From: an uncultured Collinsella sp.
Lineage (GTDB): Bacteria; Actinomycetota; Coriobacteriia; Coriobacteriales; Coriobacteriaceae
Assembly: GCA_944321445.1 (NCBI GenBank)
Contig: CALULJ010000004.1
Span: 28,314-92,313, forward strand
Direction: 5' to 3'
Length of the DNA stretch: 64,000 nt
A program made the translations under genes and the position numbers. Shown here in pieces: positions 17,766 to 27,451 of the stretch (positions are counted from its first letter, which is position 1; every line of letters begins with the position of its first letter). Under the pieces are notes generated by a model that was given only the letters and a program-made list of their open reading frames with translations, was not told the DNA's origin and did not search any database.

Positions 17766-17917
17766 GTCCGAGTAAGTCCGAGTAGATTCGAGTAGATCCG
17801 AGTAGCCCGGCAGCAACCCGGCTACCCACTGCGTAAAAACAGCAGCTCAGACGCGTGACATGCCGTCACATGAAGCGGCGAGTTCGGGTAAGAGCAAGTC
17901 CGAGTGGTCAGAGTAGG
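17766..17917 (+). repeat. Left decamer-repeat block flanking the DUF262 module
   Basis: Four tandem decamers of the form GTCCGAGTAG (17766-17805), then a spacer with TGACATGCC at 17856, then GGTAAGAGCA and two more related decamers (17887-17917). The block at 22962-23123 has the same parts in the same order. The distance from TGACATGCC to GGTAAGAGCA is exactly 31 bases in both. The 10-base period puts the repeats on one face of the helix, as in protein-binding iterons. Confidence 0.7.
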
Positions 17918-18418
17918 GCCCGACTTCCCCTCTCGGCCGGGTGCAGAGCCGACAAGGCGGACTCCAGAGTCAACCCAATAGAGACGAGCCCAGGCCGGCG
18001 GACGCCGGTTATCCCTCGTGCGCGCAGCCTGTCACGGGACCCGCTTCCCCCACAAGGGCCGCGATGCTTTCCCGGCTTCTTTCGGGCTCGGCCGCCCCCG
18101 CTCAGAGCGGTGCCGGCGACGCTCTGTTGATGTGCAATAAGAAATGGTCCGAACGAGCACCGACTTCTGAGCACCGCGCGTATCAAAATGTGATCAATCC
18201 CGGCATGATGACCACACCCAGGAACCAGGACCACACCCCCCTTCAAGCGTGGCGATGTTGGATGGCTCCTCCCTCGGAAGCACCAGGAAGGCGAATCGGA
18301 ACGCAGCTACGGCGCCTGATGCGATAAGATTCATCTTGGGTCTCCCCTTCTCGTCGAATCCGAATCCAACTCGAAGGGTAAGGAAAGCCCGCCTCCATAT
18401 CAAACCAACCGAAACCAT
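17918..18418. other. Gap between the left repeat block and the DUF262 gene
   Basis: About 500 GC-rich bases. I see no convincing gene. A 74-codon open frame on the minus strand (18418-18194) begins MVSVGLIWRRAF and is rather hydrophobic, but it lacks a ribosome site and any family signal. A promoter for the DUF262 operon should lie here but none stands out. Confidence 0.3.
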
Positions 18419-20296
18419 ATGCCGTATAACGAGAGCCGGGATGAGATGATCAAGAACGTAAGTGACCCCTCCGTAGCCAGCATCCTATCAACCGATGCGC
18501 TGAAGGTCTACAACATACCCCGTTACCAGCGTGAGTACACATGGGGCCAGCGAGACTGGGCGAACCTCTACGACGACGTCTTCGACAATGACCCAGGCTA
18601 CTTCCTCGGATCCATCATCGTCATCCAGGGCGAGATCGACCCGAAGACCAACATCGTGGACTTCGAGGTCATCGACGGCCAGCAGAGGCTTACTACCATC
18701 AGCCTGCTACTCGCAGCGCTGTACGCCCGCATCAACGAGCACCCAGACGCCATAGACGAGGACATGCAGCTCGACGACGTAAGGCCGCTGCGCAACAGGC
18801 TCGTCCTCAAGTCAAACAAGGGCATGACGCGCGTGGTGCCTCAGGTTCAGAACCACAACCAGGACGACTACCGCTGGGTCCTCAAGGAACGCGTCGGACT
18901 CGCAGTCGTGATGCAGCGGCCCAAGTACCACGGCGTGCGCAAGATGTCGAAGGCATTCGAGTACTTCTATGACCGGCTCGGCGAGGAGATCGCCGGCATG
19001 GGTGATGACGATGCCGTGCGCACCCTGCTCGACAAGAGCAGGGTGCTCTGCTCGGCTGTGCTCGTGCAGATTAACGTAGACAGCCACGCCGACGCCTACA
19101 CGCTGTTCGCGTCGCTGAACAACCGAGGCGTACCCCTCTCCGCCGTGGACCTAATCAAGAACACCCTGCTTGCGAAGGTGGCCGACGCCGATGGTGACGA
19201 GCTCGACTACTACTTCGAGCAATGGCAGGAGGTGCTTCGTAACCTCGGCGACGACTACGCCACCCAGGAGCGCTTCTTCCGCCAGAACTACGACGCCTTC
19301 CGCCGCGACGTGAACAAGCCCTTCGTGCAGGAGGGCGGCGCACAGCTGCCGCTCGGCTCGGTGGCCACCCGCTCGAACCTGCTCAAAATCTACGAAAAGA
19401 GGATCGGCCAAGACCCCGGCGCGCTCGGGGTGCTCGACGAGCTCATCGGCAACTCCGCCATCTATTCGCAAATCATCGGGATTGACCGCGAGGGCATGGA
19501 CGCCGGGCTCGTACGCCAGCTCGTGGAGCTTGCACGCGCTCAGGGCGTCCCCTCCTACCTGATGCTCCTCTACCTCATGAAGAGAAGGTCGGAGCTCGAC
19601 CTGGACGACAGCCTCATCGCCGGAATCGCCGCGCTGCTGGTCAGGTTCTTTGTGAGGCGCAACATAACCGACACGCCGCCCACCCGCGATCTGGAGCGCC
19701 TTTTCATCAGCATATGCGAGGGCATCGAAGACGACCGGATGGAGGGCGTAGACGTCGCTCGCTACATCAAGCGGAGGCTTGTCGACGTTTCGTCAAGCGA
19801 CGTGACCTTCAAGGAGCGGCTTGAGGGACCGATATACGACGTGAACCCGGATATGACGCGCTACATCCTCACCGTGCTCGCGGAGCCGAGCGTCACCAAG
19901 GAGATGAAGGGGCTCTGGGAGCGCTACCCGTCAGGTAACTACGTGTGGACCATCGAGCACGTGTTCCCCCAGGGCGAGAACATCCCAGCGAGCTGGGTGG
20001 ACATGATCGGTGGTGGCGACAAGGCGAAGGCCCAGGAGATTCAGGCTGCATACGTCCACACCCTCGGCAACCTGACCATCACCGGCTACAACTCGAAGCT
20101 GAGCAACATGCCCTTCATCGAGAAACGCGACCGCAAGGACTCAAACGGCTCGAACGTCGGGTACCGCAACGGACTCAACCTCAACGACGACCTCGTGAGC
20201 GTGGACAGCTGGACGAAGGAGCAGATTGAGGCGAGAACCGAGAAGCTCGTGAAGCTCGCATTGAAGGCATTCACGTTCGACGACATCGAGTTTTAG
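18419..20296 (+). CDS. DUF262 / DUF1524 (GmrSD-like) nuclease
   Basis: A 625-residue protein with the two-domain layout of GmrSD and SspE-type restriction enzymes. The N-terminal DUF262 domain has IPRYQREYTW (33-42) and the nucleotide-binding DGQQRLTT (86-93). The C-terminal DUF1524 HNH-like nuclease has TIEHVFPQ (about 511-518), HTLGNLTIT and a later NSKLSNMPF. Known relatives sense modified DNA and use NTP hydrolysis to control cleavage. Here it is coupled to an unknown 811-residue protein 14 bases downstream. The start may instead be the ATG at 18446; neither has a strong ribosome site. Confidence 0.88.
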   Translation: MPYNESRDEMIKNVSDPSVASILSTDALKVYNIPRYQREYTWGQRDWANLYDDVFDNDPGYFLGSIIVIQGEIDPKTNIVDFEVIDGQQRLTTISLLLAALYARINEHPDAIDEDMQLDDVRPLRNRLVLKSNKGMTRVVPQVQNHNQDDYRWVLKERVGLAVVMQRPKYHGVRKMSKAFEYFYDRLGEEIAGMGDDDAVRTLLDKSRVLCSAVLVQINVDSHADAYTLFASLNNRGVPLSAVDLIKNTLLAKVADADGDELDYYFEQWQEVLRNLGDDYATQERFFRQNYDAFRRDVNKPFVQEGGAQLPLGSVATRSNLLKIYEKRIGQDPGALGVLDELIGNSAIYSQIIGIDREGMDAGLVRQLVELARAQGVPSYLMLLYLMKRRSELDLDDSLIAGIAALLVRFFVRRNITDTPPTRDLERLFISICEGIEDDRMEGVDVARYIKRRLVDVSSSDVTFKERLEGPIYDVNPDMTRYILTVLAEPSVTKEMKGLWERYPSGNYVWTIEHVFPQGENIPASWVDMIGGGDKAKAQEIQAAYVHTLGNLTITGYNSKLSNMPFIEKRDRKDSNGSNVGYRNGLNLNDDLVSVDSWTKEQIEARTEKLVKLALKAFTFDDIEF

Positions 20297-20310
20297 GGGG
20301 CATAGCTGGA

Positions 20311-22746
20311 ATGAACAATACGGTCGCAACTGCTTTCTTCATGGATGACGACAGGCCGCTCATCCAATACGAGCTCGCATTCCAAGAGAAGCCGAAGCTC
20401 CTCATGGCTGAACCCAGTTCTTTCGGAAGCTCATCGGGTGCCAGAGAGGTTTATGCTGGCGTGACCGAGACACTTGAGGACAGAATCGAGTGGGAACCAC
20501 GCGTAGACGAGGCGGACAAGCTCGACTACATCGTCGCAGTAAGCAGCGGCGTCCTTTCCGGCCTTATTGATGTCTTCTACGTGAGCGAGCTCTCCCTCGA
20601 CCGCGCAAGCGAGTGGGGCAGGGACAGGATCGAGAAGGTGGTGATGAAGGTCGCCCGCGTGGAAGGTTACTCCGGGGATGACCTAAGCGACGCGATAAAG
20701 ACGCTCGAGAAGAACCACCCGCTTGCAGCTGATGGCAACACCAACGACTTCGGCGGAGGATTGCAGCACCACCTTCGCGACTTCTCGCACCATTTCAGCA
20801 TCGGCGGCCTGTTCTTCTCGATATTCACCCAGTTCACTGGGCTTGTCGTGGGAACCGACAAGGCGGGCATGCTGCACGTCGCTCCCGTCCCCAAGTCGCA
20901 CAGGGCCTGCATCGGAAAGAACTTCCAGGAGAAGATCGCCTTTGGAACCATCGGCTGGTTCTTCCACATGGTAAGCGACATGGCAGGCTCCAGCGGTGCG
21001 CTCATGGGCGGCACCGGCATTCCCGGCCCGCTCGTATCGTTCATGAAGGAGCTCTCGGCGCTCCCGTTCTTCAAAGAGTCCGGCGACGGAGACATGGGCT
21101 TCCGTCTGTGGGTGACCAAGCTCTTCAACGGAACCTTGCTTGCCGATCACGACGAGAACGGCAGGATAATCAAGGACAGCGTCAAGAAGTTCGACCTGCG
21201 CACCGAGGTCGGCATACTCGGCGAGGTCGGAAGGCAGACCATCCCGATGCTCATAAACCAGTGCGTCGTGCGCGGGTTCTACTTCTGTAGGAGGCTTGCC
21301 CGCGAGGTCCGGGACCTTGGGATACGCTGCATTGGCGACCTCGAGCGAATCGCCCCCGAGGACATTCTTCCCTGGGGCACCCCCGCCATGCGCCGCATGG
21401 TCACCGTGTCGAGCGGCGTCTTCACCGGCGTGGACATCGCCGACGCCGCCGTGAGGGCCATCATGGGCAAGGACCCCGTCACGTTTTTCCTACGCGTGAA
21501 CTACGTGGGCGTGGCGACTTTCGTGATCGCCTGCGTCGTAGACGTAAACGCCACGCTCAAAGACAGGGAGTTGGAAGAGGGCGAGAGCCCGGAGGAGGCA
21601 TACGAGCACGGGCTTTCCGACCTTGGCTGTCTCAAGCTCGACTTTATGCAGGCGCGAATGCTGCACTCAATCGAATATGCCATCGTCGCCCACGACATCA
21701 CAGAAGAGAAGCGCCCAAAGCGCGCCGAGAGGAAGCGCGCGTGGCTCAGGGAATGGAGCGAGATGGTCGTCGAAACGGTCGACCTTGTTTGGGCAGCAAA
21801 CGCCGGGTACTTCCTGGGCAGTGATGCCATATACGACTCCGTCGCGACACGGCTCGATAACTGCGCGAACAGCTCCTGGCTGTGGCTCGTCGCGATGGAA
21901 GCAAAGCGGTTCAAGCCCTACGTTCCGCTACATGGCGACAACGACAAGCTCTACAAGGGGCTCAAGCTCGGCAGCGACTACCTCGGCGAGGTGTTCTGCG
22001 AGCGCCAGAGCGTCGTGGGAAAGAAGGACCTCACGAAGCTAGACAAAGCGGTTAACAACGCACGCGGTAAGCTTGACGGTGCCGTGACAAAACGTGTCGT
22101 TGGAGCTGCGGGAACCGTGGTTGTCGTGGCAGCGACTGGTGGTCTCGCGTTCTACTTCGCACCCGCCATAGCACCGACATTGGCAGCGGCTCTGGGGCTT
22201 GAGGCGGCCGCGCTGCACGGAGCTGCTCTCACGAGTGCCAGCCTTGCATTTCTTGGCGGCGGCGCTATCGCCGCCGGTGGCGCCGGCATGGCAGGTGGGA
22301 CTATGCTCATAGCCGGCGGCGGCGCGCTGCTCGGAGCCGTCGGTGGATCCGGCGTCTCTGCCGCAACGTCGATGGCACTTGTGACGAACGGGAGCTATGT
22401 GCTGGACGAGTGCGCCAAGCTCGTAGCCTTCTGCGAGGAAGTGCTTATCGGACGGTACGGCGACCTTAACTCCGTCGCTGAAATCCATACCGTGCTGAAC
22501 CAGCGGATAGTCGAGCTTGAAGTTGAGATTGAAGCAGTAAAACGCAGGGTGCCTGACAATGAGGTTCCCGAGGACGATGACGATAAGACAGACGACAAGG
22601 AAGATATCAGCCCAAAGAGGATGATCAAGATCATGAACCGAAGCAGAAAGTACATGAGACGCAGCAGCGACGAGCTCGCCAAGGCTCTAAAGACAGCGAC
22701 CAAGAAGATGAGCGCCCTGCCAGCTGTTGGTAAGATGGGGTCATGA
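20311..22746 (+). CDS. Large unknown protein with glycine-zipper membrane region
   Basis: An 811-residue protein that I do not recognise. Residues 1-590 look globular, with a histidine-rich motif LQHHLRDFSHHFSIGG at about 150-165. Residues 598-690 form a long Gly/Ala-rich hydrophobic region (GAAGTVVVVAATGGLAF, then AFLGGGAIAAGGAGMAGG) of the kind seen in pore-forming or membrane-inserting effectors. The C-terminus has an acidic cluster (PEDDDDKTDDKED) and basic helices. It starts 14 bases after the DUF262 stop, with GGGGG upstream, so the two form an operon. A membrane-damaging effector controlled by the DUF262 sensor is one possibility, by inference only. Confidence 0.75.
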   Translation: MNNTVATAFFMDDDRPLIQYELAFQEKPKLLMAEPSSFGSSSGAREVYAGVTETLEDRIEWEPRVDEADKLDYIVAVSSGVLSGLIDVFYVSELSLDRASEWGRDRIEKVVMKVARVEGYSGDDLSDAIKTLEKNHPLAADGNTNDFGGGLQHHLRDFSHHFSIGGLFFSIFTQFTGLVVGTDKAGMLHVAPVPKSHRACIGKNFQEKIAFGTIGWFFHMVSDMAGSSGALMGGTGIPGPLVSFMKELSALPFFKESGDGDMGFRLWVTKLFNGTLLADHDENGRIIKDSVKKFDLRTEVGILGEVGRQTIPMLINQCVVRGFYFCRRLAREVRDLGIRCIGDLERIAPEDILPWGTPAMRRMVTVSSGVFTGVDIADAAVRAIMGKDPVTFFLRVNYVGVATFVIACVVDVNATLKDRELEEGESPEEAYEHGLSDLGCLKLDFMQARMLHSIEYAIVAHDITEEKRPKRAERKRAWLREWSEMVVETVDLVWAANAGYFLGSDAIYDSVATRLDNCANSSWLWLVAMEAKRFKPYVPLHGDNDKLYKGLKLGSDYLGEVFCERQSVVGKKDLTKLDKAVNNARGKLDGAVTKRVVGAAGTVVVVAATGGLAFYFAPAIAPTLAAALGLEAAALHGAALTSASLAFLGGGAIAAGGAGMAGGTMLIAGGGALLGAVGGSGVSAATSMALVTNGSYVLDECAKLVAFCEEVLIGRYGDLNSVAEIHTVLNQRIVELEVEIEAVKRRVPDNEVPEDDDDKTDDKEDISPKRMIKIMNRSRKYMRRSSDELAKALKTATKKMSALPAVGKMGS

Positions 22747-22961
22747 GCGACATTGAGGGACAAGCGCCAGCTGCCAACAACGTTGTTCCGACAATAAGCA
22801 CTGATGTGCTCTAAGAAACGCAAGGGGTTTGTCGGCAATTCCATAAGCGAAACTGTACGAAAAGCGGCTGGCAACTCGCTGCCGAGCAATATCAGAGCAT
22901 GAATGTCATCGTTGTTCAAAAGCTCTAGCGCACTTAAGCCTCTCACCTGCCCTGCCCTTCA
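22743..22961 (+). other. Possible remnant of a third gene after the 811-residue protein
   Basis: An ATG at 22743 overlaps the stop of the large gene (ATGA) and reads MSDIEGQAPAANNVVPTIST, then stops at 22814. A shifted frame from ATG 22804 continues KKRKGFVGNSISETVRKAAG to a stop at 22902. The coupling suggests a third cistron that has been truncated or frameshifted. The evidence is weak, and no family is visible. Confidence 0.3.
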
Positions 22962-23123
22962 TTCCGAGTAGATGAGAGTAAGTCCGAGTAGGTTAGTGTG
23001 GATAAGGGTAGCCAGCGCACATCCCGACCACCATCAGAATATAAGCCCGCAGTTCATCTCTATGACATGCCCTCCCGCTAAGCAATTGGCGCAGGTAAGA
23101 GCAGGTCCGAGTAGGTAAGAGCA
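22962..23123 (+). repeat. Right decamer-repeat block flanking the DUF262 module
   Basis: Five decamers (TTCCGAGTAG, ATGAGAGTAA, GTCCGAGTAG and two degenerate ones, 22962-23011), then TGACATGCC at 23063, then GGTAAGAGCA, GGTCCGAGTA, GGTAAGAGCA (23094-23123). It is a direct-orientation copy of the block at 17766-17917 with nearly identical spacing (82 and 83 bases between sub-blocks). The pair encloses the DUF262 module. Confidence 0.7.
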
Positions 23124-23128
23124 ACTTC

Positions 23129-24397
23129 TTAGCAACCTACTCCCGCCGAAGCGCTCACCCACGCCAACCCGAACGTCCGCCCCTCCCCGATCAGCTCCGT
23201 CACGTTCTCGTGCACGATGCCGCCGCGGCGCTGGATGGGGTCGCTGCGCGTGATGACGAACTTAGGCCAGTTGTCCCTTATCTGCTCGAGCGGTCGGTAC
23301 TCGCGGTCCTCGGTCTTCCGGTCGTTCATGATGGTCATCGCCACCTGCACGTAGGCGTACTCCATCTCGGGCGAGCGCATGACGAAGTCGCATTCGAGCT
23401 TGCCGATGCGCCCCACGCTCACCTCGTATCCCAGGCTCCTCGCGTAGCAGTAGACGATGTTCTCCAGCACCGGCCCGTAGTTGATGCGGTTGTCCGTGTT
23501 GAGCGCGAAGTAGAAGCTCAGGTCAGTGAGGTAGTACTTCTGCTCGCCTTTGAGCGACTTGCGCGACTTCATGTCGAAGCGCGCGCACTTGCTGATGATC
23601 TTGGCGTCCTCGAGTATCTGGAGGTAGCGGTTGAGCGTCTCGCGCTTGATGCGGACGCCCTGCCGCTCAAGGTCGGAGAGGATGTTCGTGAGCGAGGTCG
23701 TCGCGCCAAAGTTGTTGATGACGTAGTCGCGCACCTGGTTGAAGACCGAGACGTTCTTCACCTTCACACGCCTTCGGATGTCCTTCTCGAAGATCTCCTT
23801 GATGACGGAGCTCACGTAGGCGCGTTTGTCCGCCATCTTGGGGTAGCCGAGCGCCTTGGGGAAGCCGCCCTCGAGGATGTAGCGGTCGAGCTCGGCCACA
23901 GGGTTGGGGTCGACCACCTGCCCTAGGAAGCGTTTCATCTCGCGGTACTCCTTGAAGCTGAGCGTCTGCACCTCGAACTCGACGTAGCGCCCCGTCAGCT
24001 TGGTGGCGAGCTCACCGGAGAGCAGATAGGAGTTCGACCCGGTGATGAAGATGTAGAATCCGCCCTCGGTGCGAAACTCGTTCACCACCTCCTCGAAGCC
24101 CTCGACGTTCTGGATCTCATCGATGAAGAGGTACTTCATGCCGCGGGTCTTGAGCGCAGGCTCGATCAGCGCCTCGAGCTGGTCCGGCGTCTTCACCGAG
24201 CGGAAGCCGTACCGGTCGAGGTCGAGGTAGATGATGTGGTCCTCCCGCACCCCCGTGGCCCTGAGCTCCTCAGCAATGGTCTGCATGAGACACGACTTGC
24301 CGCACCGGCGGACCCCGGTGAGGACCTTGACCACGCCGTCGTCGCGGTAGAACCCGCGGATCTTCTCGAGGTAGCCCTCGCGCTCGAACAAACGCAT
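23129..24397 (-). CDS. ATP-binding protein, AAA + DUF4143
   Basis: A 422-residue member of the same subgroup as 10696-11922. Walker A is GVRRCGKS (28-35), Walker B is YLFIDEI, then FITGSNSYLLSG, CARFDMKSRKSLKGEQKYYL and the C-terminal KLECDFVMRS with YVQVAMTIM. It is the intact relative of the fragment at 10409-10699. The last residues (GLAWVSASAGVGC) end at the right repeat block and may be an altered C-terminus. It lies 77 bases after hsdS in the same direction. Confidence 0.88.
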   Translation of the reverse strand: MRLFEREGYLEKIRGFYRDDGVVKVLTGVRRCGKSCLMQTIAEELRATGVREDHIIYLDLDRYGFRSVKTPDQLEALIEPALKTRGMKYLFIDEIQNVEGFEEVVNEFRTEGGFYIFITGSNSYLLSGELATKLTGRYVEFEVQTLSFKEYREMKRFLGQVVDPNPVAELDRYILEGGFPKALGYPKMADKRAYVSSVIKEIFEKDIRRRVKVKNVSVFNQVRDYVINNFGATTSLTNILSDLERQGVRIKRETLNRYLQILEDAKIISKCARFDMKSRKSLKGEQKYYLTDLSFYFALNTDNRINYGPVLENIVYCYARSLGYEVSVGRIGKLECDFVMRSPEMEYAYVQVAMTIMNDRKTEDREYRPLEQIRDNWPKFVITRSDPIQRRGGIVHENVTELIGEGRTFGLAWVSASAGVGC

Positions 24398-24474
24398 GCC
24401 GGCCCCAGCCTCTCTACTGGAGCCGGCATAGCAAATATCGCGTTTATCGGGGCATCTTCAACGCCATCGTTGAT

Positions 24475-25833
24475 CTACACCCCCATAACTGCCGAATTTC
24501 CTGCTCCCACTCTATGAGTCCCTCCGTCTACGCAAACTTTGACCTGTCCATTCATGAGCATGGGCAGCAGCCAGTCGCGAAGCCTGATGAGCTCATCGTT
24601 TTCCCTTAAGAGACTGCTGTATTGCGCCGCCTGTTCCATTCGCAGCTGTGCAAACGTCGCCAACACTCTTAGGTCGGTGGCGGGCATAGGGAAGTAGAAG
24701 TCAAGCGCCCCTTCGACATCCAGATGCTTGATCTTCGTACCATTCGCGTAGCCGACAATATGCTTGTGTATATCTAATCTTCTAAACAGGCGTTCGAGTA
24801 CGTAGGCATACAGCGGGTTGCTCGGAATCAGCTTCACAACATCAGTCGATATGACAGCGACCCCATCGAAAATGTCCGGCATAAGCAGTGCCTTGCCGAT
24901 GACATTGGTCTTCCCCGTCAGGTCAATCGATGTTTGCTGGGTGACGCACATAATAAGGTCACCGGGTTGTACCGTTCGCCTCTCATCTATCTTTCCGGAG
25001 TAGCTCTTTATCGTCTCGGGCCTGTAGGTCCCATCGGTATTGAATGAAGCCAAGCTCACCATGGGTACGCCATCGCCGAACAAGTCATCCGATTTATATG
25101 AGATGCCCTTCATCACGCTTACCAGGTCACAAACCTTAATCACATCCCATCCTGCGGGAATATCGCGTCTGAGGGTATCGTTGTAGACCATTTTTCCACC
25201 GGAGGAGCGGTAGGGTCTACCGTTCTCATCGGGGAAGTCGAACTGCGTGAACCAGTAGTCATAAACGAGCTGAGCCGTCTCCTCAAGCTCAGAGCATAGC
25301 CTCTTGTTCAACGCAATCTTGTCGTTGATGCAGTCCATGAGATTTGCGATGGCGCTCTGAACTCGAATGTCTTCAGGAATCCATACGTCGCAGTTCTTAA
25401 TTGCATCCGGCGAGGTATGCCTAATCTTCGTTTGTTGGGATGCCGCAGCCAGTTGCTTCTTTACGCCAGGAGAAGAAACCAGATAGGCGGCAAACCTTTT
25501 GTCTATCTTTTCTCTGTTGGGCACAATGCGACCTATGTCGCCACTCTGAATATAAGTATCACCTATCGGAATCGTTGCAATTTCGCCCAAAAGCCCGGTG
25601 ACCTGCTCTGTAAGAGGCGTAATCAAATCGCCCTTGTCAAGCACATACTGATGCCTGATTGGCCCAATATAATACAATTTATCTTTTGAATAATCTTCTT
25701 TAAAACCTCCTGACATGTAGTCAAAGTTACCAAGTGTTAAGCGGATATATCTACCCTGAGTAGCATAGTGCCTTCCGGAAAGACTCATGCCCCGCTTGAC
25801 GTCGAGAAGGGAACCCAGCTTTACTTTAATCAA
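24475..25833 (-). CDS. hsdS: Type I restriction-modification specificity subunit HsdS
   Basis: A 452-residue specificity subunit that sets the DNA target of the HsdM and HsdR complex. Two target-recognition halves are visible: KVKLGSLLDVKRGMSLSG at the N-terminus and a second one from about residue 235 (PAGWDVIKVCDLVSVMKG). They are separated by the conserved helix ALNKRLCSELEETAQLVYDY. The closing helix ENDELIRLRDWLLPMLMNGQ is typical. The start is TTG at 25833 with GAGGAG seven bases upstream, overlapping the hsdM stop by eight bases. The last 20 or so residues after NGQVKV look non-native. Confidence 0.92.
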   Translation of the reverse strand: MIKVKLGSLLDVKRGMSLSGRHYATQGRYIRLTLGNFDYMSGGFKEDYSKDKLYYIGPIRHQYVLDKGDLITPLTEQVTGLLGEIATIPIGDTYIQSGDIGRIVPNREKIDKRFAAYLVSSPGVKKQLAAASQQTKIRHTSPDAIKNCDVWIPEDIRVQSAIANLMDCINDKIALNKRLCSELEETAQLVYDYWFTQFDFPDENGRPYRSSGGKMVYNDTLRRDIPAGWDVIKVCDLVSVMKGISYKSDDLFGDGVPMVSLASFNTDGTYRPETIKSYSGKIDERRTVQPGDLIMCVTQQTSIDLTGKTNVIGKALLMPDIFDGVAVISTDVVKLIPSNPLYAYVLERLFRRLDIHKHIVGYANGTKIKHLDVEGALDFYFPMPATDLRVLATFAQLRMEQAAQYSSLLRENDELIRLRDWLLPMLMNGQVKVCVDGGTHRVGAGNSAVMGV

Positions 25834-27451
25834 GGCAAATCTCCTCAAGCTGGCCGAGAATACTTTTCTGCAGTTTTTCGCCCTCGGCAAACATAACCTC
25901 GAGGTTGGCAACGTGGTTGGCGAGCCTCTCGGAGAATTCCTCAGGCGTGATGTCAACATAGTCGATCTTTACGTCGAAGTACTGGCCAGCGCTAAATGAG
26001 CAGTTCTTCGCCTCGATGTCCTCATAGCTCGCAAGCACGCTGAAGTCCTCAATCTCCTCAGCGGCATTGAACGCATCTATGATACGGTTCATCTCGAAGT
26101 CGCGAAGGTACGTCCGCTTGTTCTTGGTGCCTTCGGCCTTCTTCTGCTCGCCGAGCTTCGAGGCGTCCATGAGCAGCGCATGGTCATATTCCTTCGAGGA
26201 GTCGATGAAGACTACGCTCACGTTGGTCCCCGTGTTGGCAAAGATACTTGATGGCATGGAGATGACACCGCGAAGCATTTTTCGCTCGACGAGTCTCTGA
26301 CGGATCTTCTTCTCGATTTTTCCCTTAGCGGTAAGAAAACCGGTCGGCACGACGAATGCTGCCCTGCCGCCAGGCTTGAGCGATACGATGATGTGCTGGA
26401 GGAACATCAAGTAGATTGCCATTCCCTTGACGTTCTTGTTCGGGATGTTGGGAACTCCCGCCCAGAAGCGCGTTGAGTACTTCTCGCCCGCAAGTTTGTT
26501 TCTGGTCTTCGAGAAGTCGACCTTGAAGGGCGGGTTGCTCACGATGTAGTCGAACTTGCGCACCGAGCCGTCAGGGTCCTTGTGGCCGGGGCTCTTGAGC
26601 GTGTCGTCCTGCACGACGTTTGGCAGGGAGTGCACGAGGTCGTTTAGGATGAGGTTGAGACGCAGAAACTCGTTTGCCTTCTGGCTGCGGTCTTGTGCGT
26701 AGATGGTACAGGCATCTTCGCCAATCTGGTGTGCGACGGCCAATAGGAGCGTCCCCGTACCTGAGGCGGGATCGTAGACGGTCACGTTGGCATCGCCCTC
26801 GCGAACAAGCACCCTTGCGATGATTGTGGCGATGGAATGCGGCGTGAAATACTCGCCGTACTCGCCGGAGTCCTTGTTGTAGTCGCTGATGAGGTACTCG
26901 AAGACGTCTGCGAAGAAGTCGTAGCTCTGCGCAAAGGCCCCCTCGAAAGAAAAACTAGACAATGTCTCAATGATGGACTCTGCAAACGGGTCCCTCTTGG
27001 CGATCTCTGTGACGTGACGCGAGATGCCGCTGAAGAGCCGGATATTTGTTCCATCCCCGGCATGCACTGAGAAGATGTCGGCGTTGTCTGCGGCAACACC
27101 GAGCATCGCCTCGTCGAGCTTTTCAGAAAACCCCTCTTCGGTCTTGTGGTTGAAGAGCCGCGAGATCATCCACTCGGGGCGAATAGTCGCCGTGTTAGGT
27201 AGCTTGATCATGACCTTGGCGCGGGCCTTATCGTCCATGGCGAGGTAGTATTCTTCGGTCGTCACCCCCGCAGGAATGCTGCACTTCTTCGAGAGGTCGT
27301 GCAGGAACTTGTCGTGCAGGAACTTGAACAGGAACGTTTCCGTGATGATTTGGTACTCGCTGCTGCTGTTGCTGAGGCCCGCGTCGCCTAGGCAGGACTT
27401 GAGCCGGTCAATCATGCCCTTGGTGTTAGTGAGTAGCTGGGTCTTGTCCAT
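25826..27451 (-). CDS. hsdM: Type I restriction-modification methyltransferase HsdM
   Basis: A 541-residue N6-adenine methyltransferase subunit. The SAM-binding motif DPASGTGT lies at 227-234 and the catalytic NPPF at 306-309. An N-terminal helical HsdM domain and the GEYFTPHSIATII motif (about 199-211) are present. It protects host DNA and, with HsdS and HsdR, forms the restriction complex. The start codon follows the hsdR stop directly (TAGATG). Confidence 0.96.
   Translation of the reverse strand: MDKTQLLTNTKGMIDRLKSCLGDAGLSNSSSEYQIITETFLFKFLHDKFLHDLSKKCSIPAGVTTEEYYLAMDDKARAKVMIKLPNTATIRPEWMISRLFNHKTEEGFSEKLDEAMLGVAADNADIFSVHAGDGTNIRLFSGISRHVTEIAKRDPFAESIIETLSSFSFEGAFAQSYDFFADVFEYLISDYNKDSGEYGEYFTPHSIATIIARVLVREGDANVTVYDPASGTGTLLLAVAHQIGEDACTIYAQDRSQKANEFLRLNLILNDLVHSLPNVVQDDTLKSPGHKDPDGSVRKFDYIVSNPPFKVDFSKTRNKLAGEKYSTRFWAGVPNIPNKNVKGMAIYLMFLQHIIVSLKPGGRAAFVVPTGFLTAKGKIEKKIRQRLVERKMLRGVISMPSSIFANTGTNVSVVFIDSSKEYDHALLMDASKLGEQKKAEGTKNKRTYLRDFEMNRIIDAFNAAEEIEDFSVLASYEDIEAKNCSFSAGQYFDVKIDYVDITPEEFSERLANHVANLEVMFAEGEKLQKSILGQLEEICLD

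Noticed and set aside
17766..17917. CRISPR-like array suggested by tandem GTCCGAGTAG units.
   Set aside because: Units are 10 bases with no spacers, no cas gene is present, and the block is duplicated around a gene module. Iteron-like is a better description.
22395..22946. A minus-strand frame with protein-like sequence (ALELLNNDDIHALILLGSEL).
   Set aside because: Most of it lies opposite the 811-residue gene; the free part is only about 65 codons with no family signal or ribosome site.
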